This document shows positions 29,021-37,740 of a DNA stretch of 64,000 nt, in pieces (position 1 is the stretch's first letter; the number at the start of each line of letters is the position of its first letter). The translations under genes and the position numbers were made by a program. The DNA is from Roseovarius pelagicus (lineage in GTDB: Bacteria; Pseudomonadota; Alphaproteobacteria; Rhodobacterales; Rhodobacteraceae), in assembly GCF_025639885.1 (NCBI RefSeq), contig NZ_CP106738.1, forward strand, positions 744,001-808,000. Direction: 5' to 3'. The notes under the pieces are model-generated. The model had not been told where the DNA came from. It searched no databases and worked only from the letters and a program-made list of their open reading frames with translations.

Positions 29021-30024
29021 TTTCGCGCGGCCTTCAGCGCGGCGGGCTTGGTGCCCGTGTCGGGCGTACCAGCCACTTCTTTTTTCATCTTGGGCGCTTT
29101 TGCCGACGCGGTTGGCGCCGGGGCCGGTTTCTTGGCCTTGACTGTTTTCGGCGCGGTGGCGGGCCCTGCGGTGTTGTCCTGCTTGGGTTTGCCCTTGGAC
29201 TTGGCCGCTTTGCCCTTGGCCGCATCTTCCGGCTCCAGACGCGCGCTTTCGGCTACGATGTCCACCGGTGTTTCGCGCAACTTGACCGTAGGCGCCGCAG
29301 GCTGGTGCCGCGCGCCCTTGTCATGCCACGGTGTCAGGATCGGCACTTCGGTACCGTCGATCCGCTTGACCGTATCGCCAATATCATTTGCCAGTTGCAC
29401 GCTGGCGTTATGCTTGGTGTGACCGCTGTCGAATTCTTTGAGACTGGTCAATCCGCTCAGCGGTTCAGCGGCATACCGACCATTTTGCGGTCCCGGCGTC
29501 GGAACGGCCCCGGTTGCCAGTTCGTCAATGAGTTCGCCCATGCGCTTGGCAGTCAAATCCTCGTAGTAATCCTTGCCGATTTGCGCCATCGGCGCATTGG
29601 CACAGGACCCGAGGCATTCCACCTCTTCCCAGCTGAATTTGCCATCGGCACTCAATTGATGCGGCTTGGGTGCGATCTTTTCCCGGCACACACCAATCAG
29701 ATCCTCCGCACCACAGATCATGCAGGACGTGGTGCCGCAAACCTGAATATGCGCGACCGATCCGACCGGCTGTAGCTGGAACATGAAATAGAACGACGCC
29801 ACTTCGAGCGCGCGAATATAGGCCATTCCCAGCATCTCGGCGACGCCTTCGATTGCGGGGCGGGTCAACCAGCCTTCTTGTTCCTGCGCGCGCCAGAGCA
29901 GCGGAATAATCGCGCTGGCCTGACGGCCCTCGGGGTATTTTGTGATCTGCCCCTCAGCCCATTTCAGGTTTGCGGGCGAGAAGGCAAAGCTCTCGGGTTG
30001 GTCGTGATACAGACGGCGAAGCAT
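29002..30024 (-). CDS. nuoE: NADH-quinone oxidoreductase subunit E, long form, tail out of frame
   Basis: 340 residues as read. The N-terminal thioredoxin-like domain binds the [2Fe-2S] cluster N1a with Cys96, Cys101, Cys137 and Cys141 ([21 protein letters not shown]). After residue ~165 comes an extension not found in E. coli NuoE, ending in a Lys/Ala/Pro-rich linker. The frame ends at TGA 29002 just after a G7 run; a conserved helical domain follows in the -1 frame. AGGAG lies 10 bases upstream of the ATG. The catalytic part is complete, so NuoE should function even if truncated. Confidence 0.95.
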   Translation of the reverse strand: MLRRLYHDQPESFAFSPANLKWAEGQITKYPEGRQASAIIPLLWRAQEQEGWLTRPAIEGVAEMLGMAYIRALEVASFYFMFQLQPVGSVAHIQVCGTTSCMICGAEDLIGVCREKIAPKPHQLSADGKFSWEEVECLGSCANAPMAQIGKDYYEDLTAKRMGELIDELATGAVPTPGPQNGRYAAEPLSGLTSLKEFDSGHTKHNASVQLANDIGDTVKRIDGTEVPILTPWHDKGARHQPAAPTVKLRETPVDIVAESARLEPEDAAKGKAAKSKGKPKQDNTAGPATAPKTVKAKKPAPAPTASAKAPKMKKEVAGTPDTGTKPAALKAARKGGRTT

Positions 30025-30095
30025 CTAGCGCAGTCTCCTGTTTAGGCCGGGCACTTTACGCGAGGCGTTCACCCGTAGAATGTCATTTCCGTGTC

Positions 30096-30136
30096 CCCCG
30101 GCACACCGGGGAATGTTCGTTGTGCCGTTACCGGCA
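30096..30136 (-). other. two hairpins between the 235-residue protein gene and nuoE
   Basis: CCCCGG-CACA-CCGGGG (30096-30111) and TGCCG-TTAC-CGGCA (30123-30136). The second spans the TAA stop of the upstream gene. They lie in the 103-base gap 30025-30127, one of the few sizeable gaps in the operon. No T-tract follows on the minus strand, so processing or partial attenuation is as likely as termination. Confidence 0.45.
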
Positions 30137-30835
30137 ATGCTCGTTAAAAACGATCAGGCTCTCATCGGGACCGTAATAGATCGCAGCCCCCTCGCTCACC
30201 AGCTTTTCGATCACGATATCCGTCGCCACCGGGTCAAGGCCCGCATTGGCGATTTCCAAATTTTGATCACGCTTTCCCATGCGGCAATCGTGGCTGGCCA
30301 TAAAGGCCAGAAACGCCTGTTCAGGATCCGGTGTGATGCTACGGGCCAAATCCTGTGCCGCCGCGCATTGCGCCGCTTCGATTTGCAGGCTCTCGCCGTC
30401 TGCGGACAGGGTCGCCTCGCCATTGCCTTCCAGCTCTTCGCGCAGCAGTCCGACCTGCGCCGGGGTCAGGCCGTAGCCTTCCATTTTGTAGTTCAGCCCA
30501 TCCACGGGCTGCGCACAATTGTCGCCCCGGCCCATGACCGCCATGAAACGCTCAAGCTCGGTCGGCCCACTTCCCTGCATGCAGGCATCGCCACGCACCA
30601 GCAAGGATGGTCCGACGCGGCTGGCTTTCTGTTCATCTTCTAGCTTGCCAATAATGGCACTCGCTTCGACCTCATCGGTGAACCCTTCGGCCTTCAGAGT
30701 CGCCTCCAGATCAGCGATAACACAGCCCTGCGCCCGCGCCACATCCAGCAGGGCATCCATCCGCGCCGCATCCACGGCGTGCGCAGGGGCGGCCAGCGAT
30801 GCGACCAGCGCTGTCATCACCACAACCCGCATCAT
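30128..30835 (-). CDS. exported three-repeat protein between nuoD and nuoE (235 aa)
   Basis: The signal peptide ends at AHA (about residue 20). The mature protein shows three loose repeats of about 60-70 residues, each with a Cys followed by a helix pair: [36 protein letters not shown] and [19 protein letters not shown]. Each then runs to an I/L-rich helix ending K/E-L. Other cysteines occur at ACMQG, AAQCAAA and EHC. ATGA overlap with the nuoD stop. Family not recognised. Predicted periplasmic and disulfide-containing. Confidence 0.7.
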   Translation of the reverse strand: MMRVVVMTALVASLAAPAHAVDAARMDALLDVARAQGCVIADLEATLKAEGFTDEVEASAIIGKLEDEQKASRVGPSLLVRGDACMQGSGPTELERFMAVMGRGDNCAQPVDGLNYKMEGYGLTPAQVGLLREELEGNGEATLSADGESLQIEAAQCAAAQDLARSITPDPEQAFLAFMASHDCRMGKRDQNLEIANAGLDPVATDIVIEKLVSEGAAIYYGPDESLIVFNEHCR

Positions 30836-32055
30836 CTGTCGATCTCCCCGAACACGACATCCATCGTGCCGATGATCGCGGCCACGTCGGCCAACTGGTG
30901 CCCGCCTGCGATGTAATCCATCGCCTGCAAATGCAGGAACCCGGGCGCGCGGATCTTGGCGCGGTAGGGTTTGTTACTGCCATCACTGACCAGATAAACG
31001 CCGAACTCGCCCTTGGGCGCCTCGACGGCGGCATAGACTTCGCCCTCAGGCACGTGGAACCCTTCGGTGTACAGCTTGAAGTGATGGATCAAAGCCTCCA
31101 TCGACGTCTTCATGTCGGTGCGGCTGGGCGGAGTAATCTTGCCGCGCGCCAGAATGTCACCTTGGCCGTCGGGCGCGCGTAGCTTGGCAATCGCCTGATG
31201 CATGATGTGCAGCGACTGGCGCATCTCCTCCATCCGCACCAGATAGCGGTCATAGCAATCGCCGTTCTTGCCGACGGGGATCTGGAATTCGAACTCGTCA
31301 TAACATTCATAGGGCTGCGACCGGCGCAGATCCCATGCCATGCCGGAACCGCGCACCATGACGCCGCTGAAACCCCAGTCGAGCGCGTCTTGCTCGCTGA
31401 CCACGCCAATATCGGCATTCCGCTGCTTGAAAATGCGGTTTTCGGTCAGCAACCCATCAATATCCGCCAGCACGGTGGGGAACTCATTGGCCCATGTCTC
31501 GATGTCGTCGATCAGATCGTCGGGCAGATCCTGATGCACTCCGCCGGGGCGGAAATAGGCCGCGTGCAAACGTGCGCCGCAGGCCCGCTCATAGAAACAC
31601 ATCAGCTTTTCGCGCTCTTCAAAGCCCCAAAGTGGCGGCGTCAGCGCGCCCACATCCATCGCCTGCGTGGTCACGTTCAGCAGGTGGTTCAGGATGCGAC
31701 CGATCTCGGAATAGAGCACCCGGATCAGCGACGCGCGGCGCGGCACTTCGACACCGGTCAGCTTTTCGATGGCCAGACACCAGGCATGTTCCTGATTCAT
31801 TGGGGCCACGTAATCCAGCCGGTCGAAATACGGCAGGTTTTGCAAGTAGGTCCGGCTTTCCATCAGCTTCTCGGTGCCGCGGTGCAGCAGGCCGATATGC
31901 GGGTCACACCGCTCGACGATCTCGCCGTCCAGTTCCAGCACCAACCGCAACACGCCGTGCGCCGCCGGGTGCTGTGGGCCAAAGTTGATGTTGAAATTGC
32001 GGATCTTCTGTTCGCCGGTCAGGGCGTCTTCGAAACCTTTGGAGCCGTCCATCAT
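30832..32055 (-). CDS. nuoD: NADH-quinone oxidoreductase subunit D
   Basis: 407 residues, 49-kDa subunit related to hydrogenase large subunits. Key segments: [14 protein letters not shown] (quinone-site His), [32 protein letters not shown] and the C-terminal [20 protein letters not shown]. With NuoB it forms the quinone-reducing pocket. NuoC and NuoD are separate here, unlike in E. coli. The start overlaps the stop of a 37-residue micro-gene (ATGA) and its stop overlaps the 235-residue exported protein gene. Confidence 0.98.
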   Translation of the reverse strand: MMDGSKGFEDALTGEQKIRNFNINFGPQHPAAHGVLRLVLELDGEIVERCDPHIGLLHRGTEKLMESRTYLQNLPYFDRLDYVAPMNQEHAWCLAIEKLTGVEVPRRASLIRVLYSEIGRILNHLLNVTTQAMDVGALTPPLWGFEEREKLMCFYERACGARLHAAYFRPGGVHQDLPDDLIDDIETWANEFPTVLADIDGLLTENRIFKQRNADIGVVSEQDALDWGFSGVMVRGSGMAWDLRRSQPYECYDEFEFQIPVGKNGDCYDRYLVRMEEMRQSLHIMHQAIAKLRAPDGQGDILARGKITPPSRTDMKTSMEALIHHFKLYTEGFHVPEGEVYAAVEAPKGEFGVYLVSDGSNKPYRAKIRAPGFLHLQAMDYIAGGHQLADVAAIIGTMDVVFGEIDR

Positions 32056-32165
32056 TTGCGATCCTTTCGCAGCGTCTCAGCCCGCGCAACGCGCATCCGC
32101 GCCTCGCACAACCCAAACCCGATCAGCGCCGTACCTGCCAACGCAAAAAAACCAAAAACAACCAT
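32052..32165 (-). CDS. micro-gene upstream of nuoD (37 aa, one membrane helix)
   Basis: ATG 32165 to TGA 32052-32054. The product begins [19 protein letters not shown], a single hydrophobic helix, followed by a basic amphipathic tail [18 protein letters not shown]. The start overlaps the stop of the 55-codon micro-gene (TGATG) and the stop overlaps nuoD (ATGA). GAAGGAG lies just upstream of the start. Tight overlaps at both ends argue for a real gene. Family not recognised; a small complex I accessory is plausible. Confidence 0.65.
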   Translation of the reverse strand: MVVFGFFALAGTALIGFGLCEARMRVARAETLRKDRK

Positions 32166-32332
32166 CACCCACGCTCCTTCAGCTTCATCGCCAGAACCCA
32201 CAGCAGCACCAGCGCGCCCAGCGGGATGATGGCGGCAAAGGCCCAGTTCTTATTCACACCGAAATGCGGCAGCAGCGTCAGGAACGGGATAACCGACAGC
32301 GCCGCGATGATCAGCCACGCGATAAATTCCAT
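32165..32332 (-). CDS. micro-gene downstream of nuoC (55 aa, two membrane helices)
   Basis: ATG 32332 to TGA 32165-32167. The product starts [20 protein letters not shown], has a short loop (PHFGVNKNW) and a second helix, and ends MKLKERG. The start overlaps the nuoC stop (TGATG) after GGAGG, and the stop overlaps the next micro-gene. It therefore links nuoC to nuoD without a gap. Family not recognised. Probably an inner-membrane peptide co-made with complex I. Confidence 0.7.
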   Translation of the reverse strand: MEFIAWLIIAALSVIPFLTLLPHFGVNKNWAFAAIIPLGALVLLWVLAMKLKERG

Positions 32333-32940
32333 CAGCCCTTCGCCTCCTCTTTCTCATCACCCGGCAGGATGTATTCAGCACCCTCCCACGGCGACATGAA
32401 ATCGAATTGGCGATATTCCTGCACCAGACTGACCGGCTCATAGACCACGCGCTTTTGCGCCTCGTCATAGCGCACTTCGGTATAGCCCGTCGTCGGGAAA
32501 TCCTTGCGCAGCGGATACCCACGGAACCCATAGTCGGTCAGGATGCGGCGCAGATCCGGGTGGCCGGAAAACAGGATGCCATACATGTCGAACACTTCGC
32601 GCTCGAACCAGTTGGCCGATGGATGCACATCCACCAATGACGCCACCATGTCTTCTTCGCGTATCGCGACGCGCAGACGGATGCGGTGGTTCTGGTACAT
32701 GCTGAGCAAATGGTAGACCACATCGAACCGCTTGGCCCGCTCGGGGTGATCGACGGCGGTGATATCCACCAGTGTCGAAAACCGGCAGGTCGGATCGGTC
32801 TTCAGAAACTCGACCAGCCCGGCAATATTGGCCAACGCCACATCAAGGGTCAGCTCGCCATGCGTCACGGCCCAACCCAGCACGCAATCGCTGCGTTTCA
32901 GCTCGATATGCGTGCCCAGTTCGTTTAGCGCGTCACTCAT
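32332..32940 (-). CDS. nuoC: NADH-quinone oxidoreductase subunit C
   Basis: 202 residues, 30-kDa subunit. Conserved parts: [52 protein letters not shown] and [15 protein letters not shown]. It supports NuoD in the quinone-module. Starts 39 bases after the nuoB stop. Length typical for separate NuoC. Confidence 0.97.
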   Translation of the reverse strand: MSDALNELGTHIELKRSDCVLGWAVTHGELTLDVALANIAGLVEFLKTDPTCRFSTLVDITAVDHPERAKRFDVVYHLLSMYQNHRIRLRVAIREEDMVASLVDVHPSANWFEREVFDMYGILFSGHPDLRRILTDYGFRGYPLRKDFPTTGYTEVRYDEAQKRVVYEPVSLVQEYRQFDFMSPWEGAEYILPGDEKEEAKG

Positions 32941-32979
32941 TCTCTGATCCCCCTCGCCTGCTCCAGCGCATTGCCCGCC

Positions 32980-33513
32980 TCAGCGGACAATCGTGCCAGT
33001 GCGGCGGATTTTCCGTTGCAACTGCAGAATTCCGTAAACCAGCGCCTCGGCGGTCGGCGGGCAGCCGGGCACGTAGATGTCGACCGGCACGATCCGGTCA
33101 CAGCCGCGCACAACCGAATAGCTGTAATGATAATAACCGCCACCATTGGCGCAGGACCCCATCGAGATCACATAGCGCGGCTCTGGCATCTGGTCGTAAA
33201 CCTTGCGCAGCGCCGGGGCCATCTTGTTCGTCAGTGTCCCTGCGACGATCATCACGTCCGACTGGCGCGGGCTGGCACGTGGCGCAAAGCCGAACCGTTC
33301 AACATCATAGCGCGGCATCGCAGTGTGCATCATCTCGACCGCACAGCAGGCCAGACCGAATGTCATCCAGTGCAGCGACCCGGTGCGCGCCCAGTTGATG
33401 ATGTCCTCGGTCGAGGTCAGCAGGAACCCCTTGTCCTGCAAATCACGGTTCAGCTCTTGCGTGGCATACTCGCGATCGCCGCCCGCGTGGTTCGCGCCCA
33501 CTGCTACTCCCAT
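32980..33513 (-). CDS. nuoB: NADH-quinone oxidoreductase subunit B
   Basis: 177 residues from ATG 33513, which follows GGGAG and overlaps the 3' end of nuoA by 10 bases; an earlier in-frame start would extend further into nuoA. Cluster N2 ligands: [11 protein letters not shown] (tandem Cys), [10 protein letters not shown] and [13 protein letters not shown]2 donates electrons to quinone. Family length and motifs are normal. Confidence 0.98.
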   Translation of the reverse strand: MGVAVGANHAGGDREYATQELNRDLQDKGFLLTSTEDIINWARTGSLHWMTFGLACCAVEMMHTAMPRYDVERFGFAPRASPRQSDVMIVAGTLTNKMAPALRKVYDQMPEPRYVISMGSCANGGGYYHYSYSVVRGCDRIVPVDIYVPGCPPTAEALVYGILQLQRKIRRTGTIVR

Positions 33514-33860
33514 TCCAGAGCTCCCTTTTTCCACTCATAGGCGAACCCGATGGTCAACACCCCGAGGAATACGATCATCGACCAGAACCCGACCATGCTG
33601 ACGTCCTGAAAGGCCACCGCCCACGGGAACAGCATCGCAATTTCCAGATCAAAGATGATGAACAGGATCGACACCAGATAGAAACGCACGTCGAATTTCA
33701 TCCGCGCATCATCGAACGCATTGAACCCGCATTCATAGGCACTGACTTTCTCCGAGTCCGGATTGCGTACAGCGATGATCACAGCAGCGAGGATCAGAAC
33801 AACGCCAAGCCCGATGGCAATGGCCAAAAATACGAGAATCGGGAGGTATTCCCTCAACAT
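33504..33860 (-). CDS. nuoA: NADH-quinone oxidoreductase subunit A
   Basis: 118 residues from ATG 33860 with three membrane helices. The conserved loop is [20 protein letters not shown] (Cys switch segment near the quinone cavity), followed by [13 protein letters not shown]. First gene of the nuo operon. A TTG four codons upstream is a possible alternative start (AGGAGC lies before it). A promoter candidate is at 33936-33964. Confidence 0.96.
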   Translation of the reverse strand: MLREYLPILVFLAIAIGLGVVLILAAVIIAVRNPDSEKVSAYECGFNAFDDARMKFDVRFYLVSILFIIFDLEIAMLFPWAVAFQDVSMVGFWSMIVFLGVLTIGFAYEWKKGALEWE

Positions 33861-33935
33861 CTCTTCCAAGAGCGGCTCCTTTTCTGCGCGCCAGTCTATA
33901 CACGCGCGGTCAAGTGGCAAAGTTGACTGCATCCG

Positions 33936-33964
33936 TGTCTACCCCTGCCCCAAGTTGGGGTCAA
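33936..33964 (-). promoter_or_regulatory. candidate nuo operon promoter with an internal palindrome
   Basis: On the minus strand TTGACC (33959-33964), a 17-base spacer, and TAGACA (33936-33941). The spacer contains CCCCAA-C-TTGGGG (33948-33960), a perfect 13-base palindrome that overlaps the -35 box by two bases. Transcription would start near 33929, leaving a leader of about 70 bases before nuoA. A second, weaker -10-like TATAGA occurs at 33895-33900. Confidence 0.5.
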
Positions 33965-34110
33965 CGGGTGGAGCGTATATCCTCGTGCTTTTCCAGTGCA
34001 AACCATACCTTGATCGGATGATGGCGCTTTGGTACGGTCAACCCCGTGCAAATGCCAATTTTTCGCAATGCTGTATCAAGGTTTCAATGGGCTAGATCAA
34101 ACTAGGTCTT

Positions 34111-35272
34111 TTGAATCTTTGTGTGCTGGTCTTCCTGTTGGGCCTGCTACTGTTGCTCCCTCCTGTTCTTTACACGTCGGCTGGCGCAATCGCCGTGCTC
34201 AAACGCACTGCGACCGGGGCGCAGCCAGAGGCGCTGCCCGATCTGGCAAGCCTGCCAAACTACGCAAACCTACCTTGGGCCAAGACACTCTTCGAGGGAT
34301 CCGCGCGCCCACAGTAGACCTGATACGACTATATTGTCTGGCGCCGGGACGATTTTGCGGGCCAAACCGTGACCGTTGAAAGCGGCCTGCGTCGAACGAT
34401 ACAAGCCGACGCGCGCGTTGAAGGCCCCGGGGTCTGGTTTTTTGGTGGATCGACAATGTGGGGCACGGGAACAGACGACACAAACACCATACCTTCGGTT
34501 TTTGCTCAATCTACCGGCCTGCGATCCGTTAATTTCGGCGAGGCCGCCTACATCTCACGACAGTCTCTGGCCATGCTCACCAACGCCTATATCCAGCGCC
34601 CTGATACTGGGTCACAAAGGTTGGTCGCCTTCTACGATGGCGTCAACAATATCGCCTATTGGTGTCGCCATGACAGCGATTTGATAAGCACCCAACGTCA
34701 GAGTCAGATTCGTGCCGCACTGGTCCAGATGCGCGCGCAGGCAGAGGCGAAATGGACGTTCAGCCGTACGTTCAGTCAGCTTTCCGACCTGTTAACGAAA
34801 CTCATGACCCGCAGCCCTCAGCCGACCTCAGCCGACCTCAGAGACATCTATTGATGCCCAGTATCTCTGTGACAACTCTGCTGAAACGGCCGGGCATGTG
34901 GCTCGCCGTATCGTCGAGACATGGAAAACGGCAGATGCGTTGGCAGATGGCAAGGGCGATCGATTCGTAGCCATCCTGCAGCCCATCGCATCAGTGGGGG
35001 CACCCCACCTCGATCACCTGACCTTTCCGCCGTTGAAGCAGGAAATACTGGCGCAACATCCAGCCGTTTACCCGCTCATCCGCGCATATGCGACCGAGGC
35101 CGGGATCTCATTCATTGATCTCAGTCATGCATATGACGGCGATGACCCGCTCTACATCGACTTCTGCCACGTTAGCCTGCAGGCGCATCATCAGCTTGTC
35201 CCGCGCCTTAACGCCACCCTGCGCGAACAGGGGATGATCCCGCCAACGACGGGCATTACCTCTCAGCAATAG
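34111..35272 (+). pseudogene. SGNH/GDSL-hydrolase-like membrane-anchored protein, inactivated
   Basis: Three pieces make one gene. 34111-34317 starts at a TTG and has an N-terminal helix (VLVFLLGLLLLLPPVLYT). Two in-frame stops follow (TAG 34315, TGA 34321), after which the same frame resumes (YDYIVWRRDDFAGQTV) with block I FFGGSTMWGTG and block III YDGVNNIAYW. At 34821-34840 a 10-bp tandem duplication (GCCGACCTCA twice) throws the frame by one. The last piece then carries block V IDFCHVSLQAHH. Without the duplication the text reads PQPTSETSIDAQYLCDNS. These are real lesions of several kinds. Such proteins often modify surface glycans. Confidence 0.8.
34821..34840 (+). repeat. 10-bp tandem duplication inside the SGNH pseudogene
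   Basis: GCCGACCTCA occurs twice in a row (34821-34830, 34831-34840). Deleting one copy restores the downstream reading frame, so the duplication is the inactivating event at this point. Replication slippage is the likely origin. Confidence 0.9.
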
Positions 35273-35317
35273 CTCGGCTTGCGCAACGGATTTTGCAACA
35301 TGCGTTTGCCGTCTGTT

Positions 35318-36103
35318 TCACTCTGCCCAGCGCGGCTTGCGCTTGTCGAAAAACGCGCCGATCCCTTCGGGAGCCTCACTGCCTTCCCAGCACTTGGCCA
35401 ACTCGCCGACCGTATGCGCAATCACATCTTCGTCGATGCGCGGGCCCAACGCGCGCAATAGCGCCTTGGATCGCGCCACGGCTTCTGGTGCGCAGCTCAG
35501 ATAGGGCGTCACTTCTGCCTCGATGGCCGTATCCAGATCACCCTCTGGAACGGCCCGCGCCAACAGGTTCAATTGCACTGCCTCGACAGCGTCGAACCGA
35601 CGCCCCGACATGAACACGCGCCGCGCTTTGGCTTCGCCCATACGTGCCGCCACATAGGGCCCAATGGTCGCCGGGATCAGGCCCAGCCGTGTTTCTGTCA
35701 GCGCCATCGTGATGCTATCGGCTCCGATCGCCACATCGCAGACACTCGCCATGCCCACGCCACCGCCGAATGCATTACCGTGCAGCCGCCCGATCAAGGG
35801 CTTTGGCAGCGTGTTCAACGCCTGCAACATATGCGCCAGCTTGGCCGCCTCAACCGAACGCACCGCGGGCTCGGCGGTGAATTGATCGCGCATCCAGCCC
35901 AGATCACCCCCCGCACAGAATGTCCGACCCTTTGCCGCCAACACCACGGCGCGCACGGCATCGTCACCGCCCAGCGCACCTGCGGCCTGCGTCAATTCCG
36001 CGATCATCTGCGCTGACAGCGCATTGTGCTTCTCCGCACGGTCCAGCCACAGGATCGCCACACCGCGCCCGTCGATCTCAACGCTCAGCGTTTCATAGCT
36101 CAT
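35318..36103 (-). CDS. enoyl-CoA hydratase/isomerase family, probable methylglutaconyl-CoA hydratase
   Basis: 261 residues, crotonase fold. Oxyanion-hole segments are KHNALSAQM and FCAGGDLGWMRDQF plus GNAFGGGVGM; the acidic catalytic region is ALTETRLGLIPATIGPYV. It is the last gene of the operon that also encodes isovaleryl-CoA dehydrogenase, both methylcrotonoyl-CoA carboxylase subunits and HMG-CoA lyase. That makes hydration of 3-methylglutaconyl-CoA to HMG-CoA (LiuC/AUH role) the best assignment. Activity is inferred from context; the fold is certain. Confidence 0.88.
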   Translation of the reverse strand: MSYETLSVEIDGRGVAILWLDRAEKHNALSAQMIAELTQAAGALGGDDAVRAVVLAAKGRTFCAGGDLGWMRDQFTAEPAVRSVEAAKLAHMLQALNTLPKPLIGRLHGNAFGGGVGMASVCDVAIGADSITMALTETRLGLIPATIGPYVAARMGEAKARRVFMSGRRFDAVEAVQLNLLARAVPEGDLDTAIEAEVTPYLSCAPEAVARSKALLRALGPRIDEDVIAHTVGELAKCWEGSEAPEGIGAFFDKRKPRWAE

Positions 36104-36182
36104 AATCTCTCATCTCCGGTCAAAAACGGCGCAATTGCCATCAGCCTAACATCCCGAACCGAACGGCCCCCCAAGAACGCCA

Positions 36183-37037
36183 TCACCCAGCGCGCATGGC
36201 CCGCGCCATATCCGCCGCGTCGCGCAAAACATCCCGGTCCAGCCCGGTAGCGTAACCCAGCGCCATCAGTCGGTCGTGCACTTTCTCGGTTGCCACGTTG
36301 CCCGCGGCACCGGGCGCATAGGGACAGCCCCCCAGCCCCCCTACCGCAGCATCAAAGACACGCAGCCCGTGCGCCAACGACACTTCGATATTCTCCAGCG
36401 CCAGCCCAGCCGTATCGTGAAAATGTCCCGCCAGCTGCACCGCCGGAACCACCTCCAGCACAGCCGCCAACATCGCCGCGACCCGCTCGGGCGTGCCCTG
36501 TCCGATGGTATCACCCAGACTGATCTCGTAACATCCCATCGCGTGCAATGCGCCCACGACCCGCGCCACATTCTCTGGCGGGGTCGGCCCGTCATAGGGA
36601 CAATCGGTTACGCAGGACACATACCCGCGCACCGGCACCCCGACCGCACGCGCCGCCTCTGCCACAGGGGCGAACCGTTCCAGACTCTCGGCAATGGTCG
36701 CGTTGATGTTCGCCCGCGAAAACCCCTCGCTGGCCGAACCAAAGATCGCCACTTCGTCAGCCTTGGCGGCCAGCGCGTCCTGTAACCCGCGCATATTGGG
36801 CGTCAGCGCGGCATAGCGCACCCCCGGCGCGCGGGTGATCCCCGCCAGAACCTCGGCGGAGCTGGCCATTTGCGGCACCCATTTCGGGCTGACAAAACTC
36901 GCCACCTCGATCCGCGAAAATCCCGCGCCACTCAGCAGATCAACCAGCGCGATCTTTTGCGCCGCCGGAATGTCACGCGCCTCGTTCTGCAACCCGTCGC
37001 GCGGCCCCACTTCAAAGATCTCAACCCGCTCGGTCAT
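36183..37037 (-). CDS. hydroxymethylglutaryl-CoA lyase
   Basis: 284 residues, DRE-TIM metallolyase. N-terminal VEIFEVGPRDGLQNEA binds metal and substrate; SLGDTIGQGTP and HFHDTAGLAL follow; the signature loop GGLGGCPYAPGAAGN carries the catalytic Cys. It cleaves HMG-CoA to acetyl-CoA and acetoacetate, the last step of leucine degradation (LiuE/MvaB). A 31-base gap containing a copy of a dispersed 19-bp element separates it from the upstream GST gene. Confidence 0.95.
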   Translation of the reverse strand: MTERVEIFEVGPRDGLQNEARDIPAAQKIALVDLLSGAGFSRIEVASFVSPKWVPQMASSAEVLAGITRAPGVRYAALTPNMRGLQDALAAKADEVAIFGSASEGFSRANINATIAESLERFAPVAEAARAVGVPVRGYVSCVTDCPYDGPTPPENVARVVGALHAMGCYEISLGDTIGQGTPERVAAMLAAVLEVVPAVQLAGHFHDTAGLALENIEVSLAHGLRVFDAAVGGLGGCPYAPGAAGNVATEKVHDRLMALGYATGLDRDVLRDAADMARAMRAG

Positions 37038-37049
37038 ACCTCCGGCCCT

Positions 37050-37068
37050 TTCAATGCTCCTAAAATAC
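37050..37068 (-). repeat. 19-bp dispersed element, copy B
   Basis: Minus-strand GTATTTTAGGAGCATTGAA, directly after the TGA of the GST gene at 37069-37071 and 12 bases before the HMG-CoA lyase start. More diverged than copies A (12885-12903) and C (40387-40405) but of equal length, orientation and intergenic position. Confidence 0.4.
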
Positions 37069-37740
37069 TCACTCTTCCCACGCCGGGTAAAAATCCCGCT
37101 CGTAGATGCGGCTGCTATCCGGTCCCGGCAGCGCCTCCTGATAGCTCTGCCGCTCGGTCAGCCGTGCGAACCACTTGGCCGTTTCGGGAAAACCATCCAG
37201 CGTTGCGAAATGCTGCCCCATGTAAACCGCCTGACCGACGCAAATATCTGCCGCCGAGTACCCCGCCGTCAGTAAATAGTCGCGATTCTCCACCGGCGTG
37301 CTCAATCGCGCCTCAATCGCGGCATAACACTTGCGCAACCTTGCCGCCTCCAGCTTCATCACCACCGGGCTGCGCATCGCATCATCATAAAGCGCGATAT
37401 GCTGTTGCGTCAGCGCGGCAGCGTGCTGGCTGACCGTTTCAGCGAAATGCACCCAGACCAGCCACGCCATCCGGTCCATGTCGCGCGGTGTGCGACCCAG
37501 CCCGCGATCAGGGAACCGCTCGCACAGGTATTCGACCATCGCGCCGCTCTCGAACATCCGTTCGCCGTCAATCTCCAGCGCCGGAACACGCCCTGCGGGC
37601 GATAGCGTCAGGAACTCGGGACTGCGCAAACTGCGATCAAACGCATGCTCTACCAGCTGAAACTCCTCGCCCAACTCGTTCAGCAGCCAAAGAACCCGCA
37701 TCGAGCGGCTTTGCGGTACATGGTGCAGCGTGATCATCAC
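37069..37740 (-). CDS. glutathione S-transferase-like protein
   Basis: 223 residues. N-terminal thioredoxin-like domain with LHHVPQSRSMRVLWLLNELG, the cis-Pro GRVPALEIDG and the GSH-contact FESGAMVEYL; then an all-helical domain with GYSAADICVGQAVYM. It overlaps the next GST gene by 4 bases (ATGA). Substrate unknown. Two adjacent GSTs within a leucine-catabolic operon may handle reactive enoyl-CoA-derived electrophiles (inference). Confidence 0.88.
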   Translation of the reverse strand: MMITLHHVPQSRSMRVLWLLNELGEEFQLVEHAFDRSLRSPEFLTLSPAGRVPALEIDGERMFESGAMVEYLCERFPDRGLGRTPRDMDRMAWLVWVHFAETVSQHAAALTQQHIALYDDAMRSPVVMKLEAARLRKCYAAIEARLSTPVENRDYLLTAGYSAADICVGQAVYMGQHFATLDGFPETAKWFARLTERQSYQEALPGPDSSRIYERDFYPAWEE

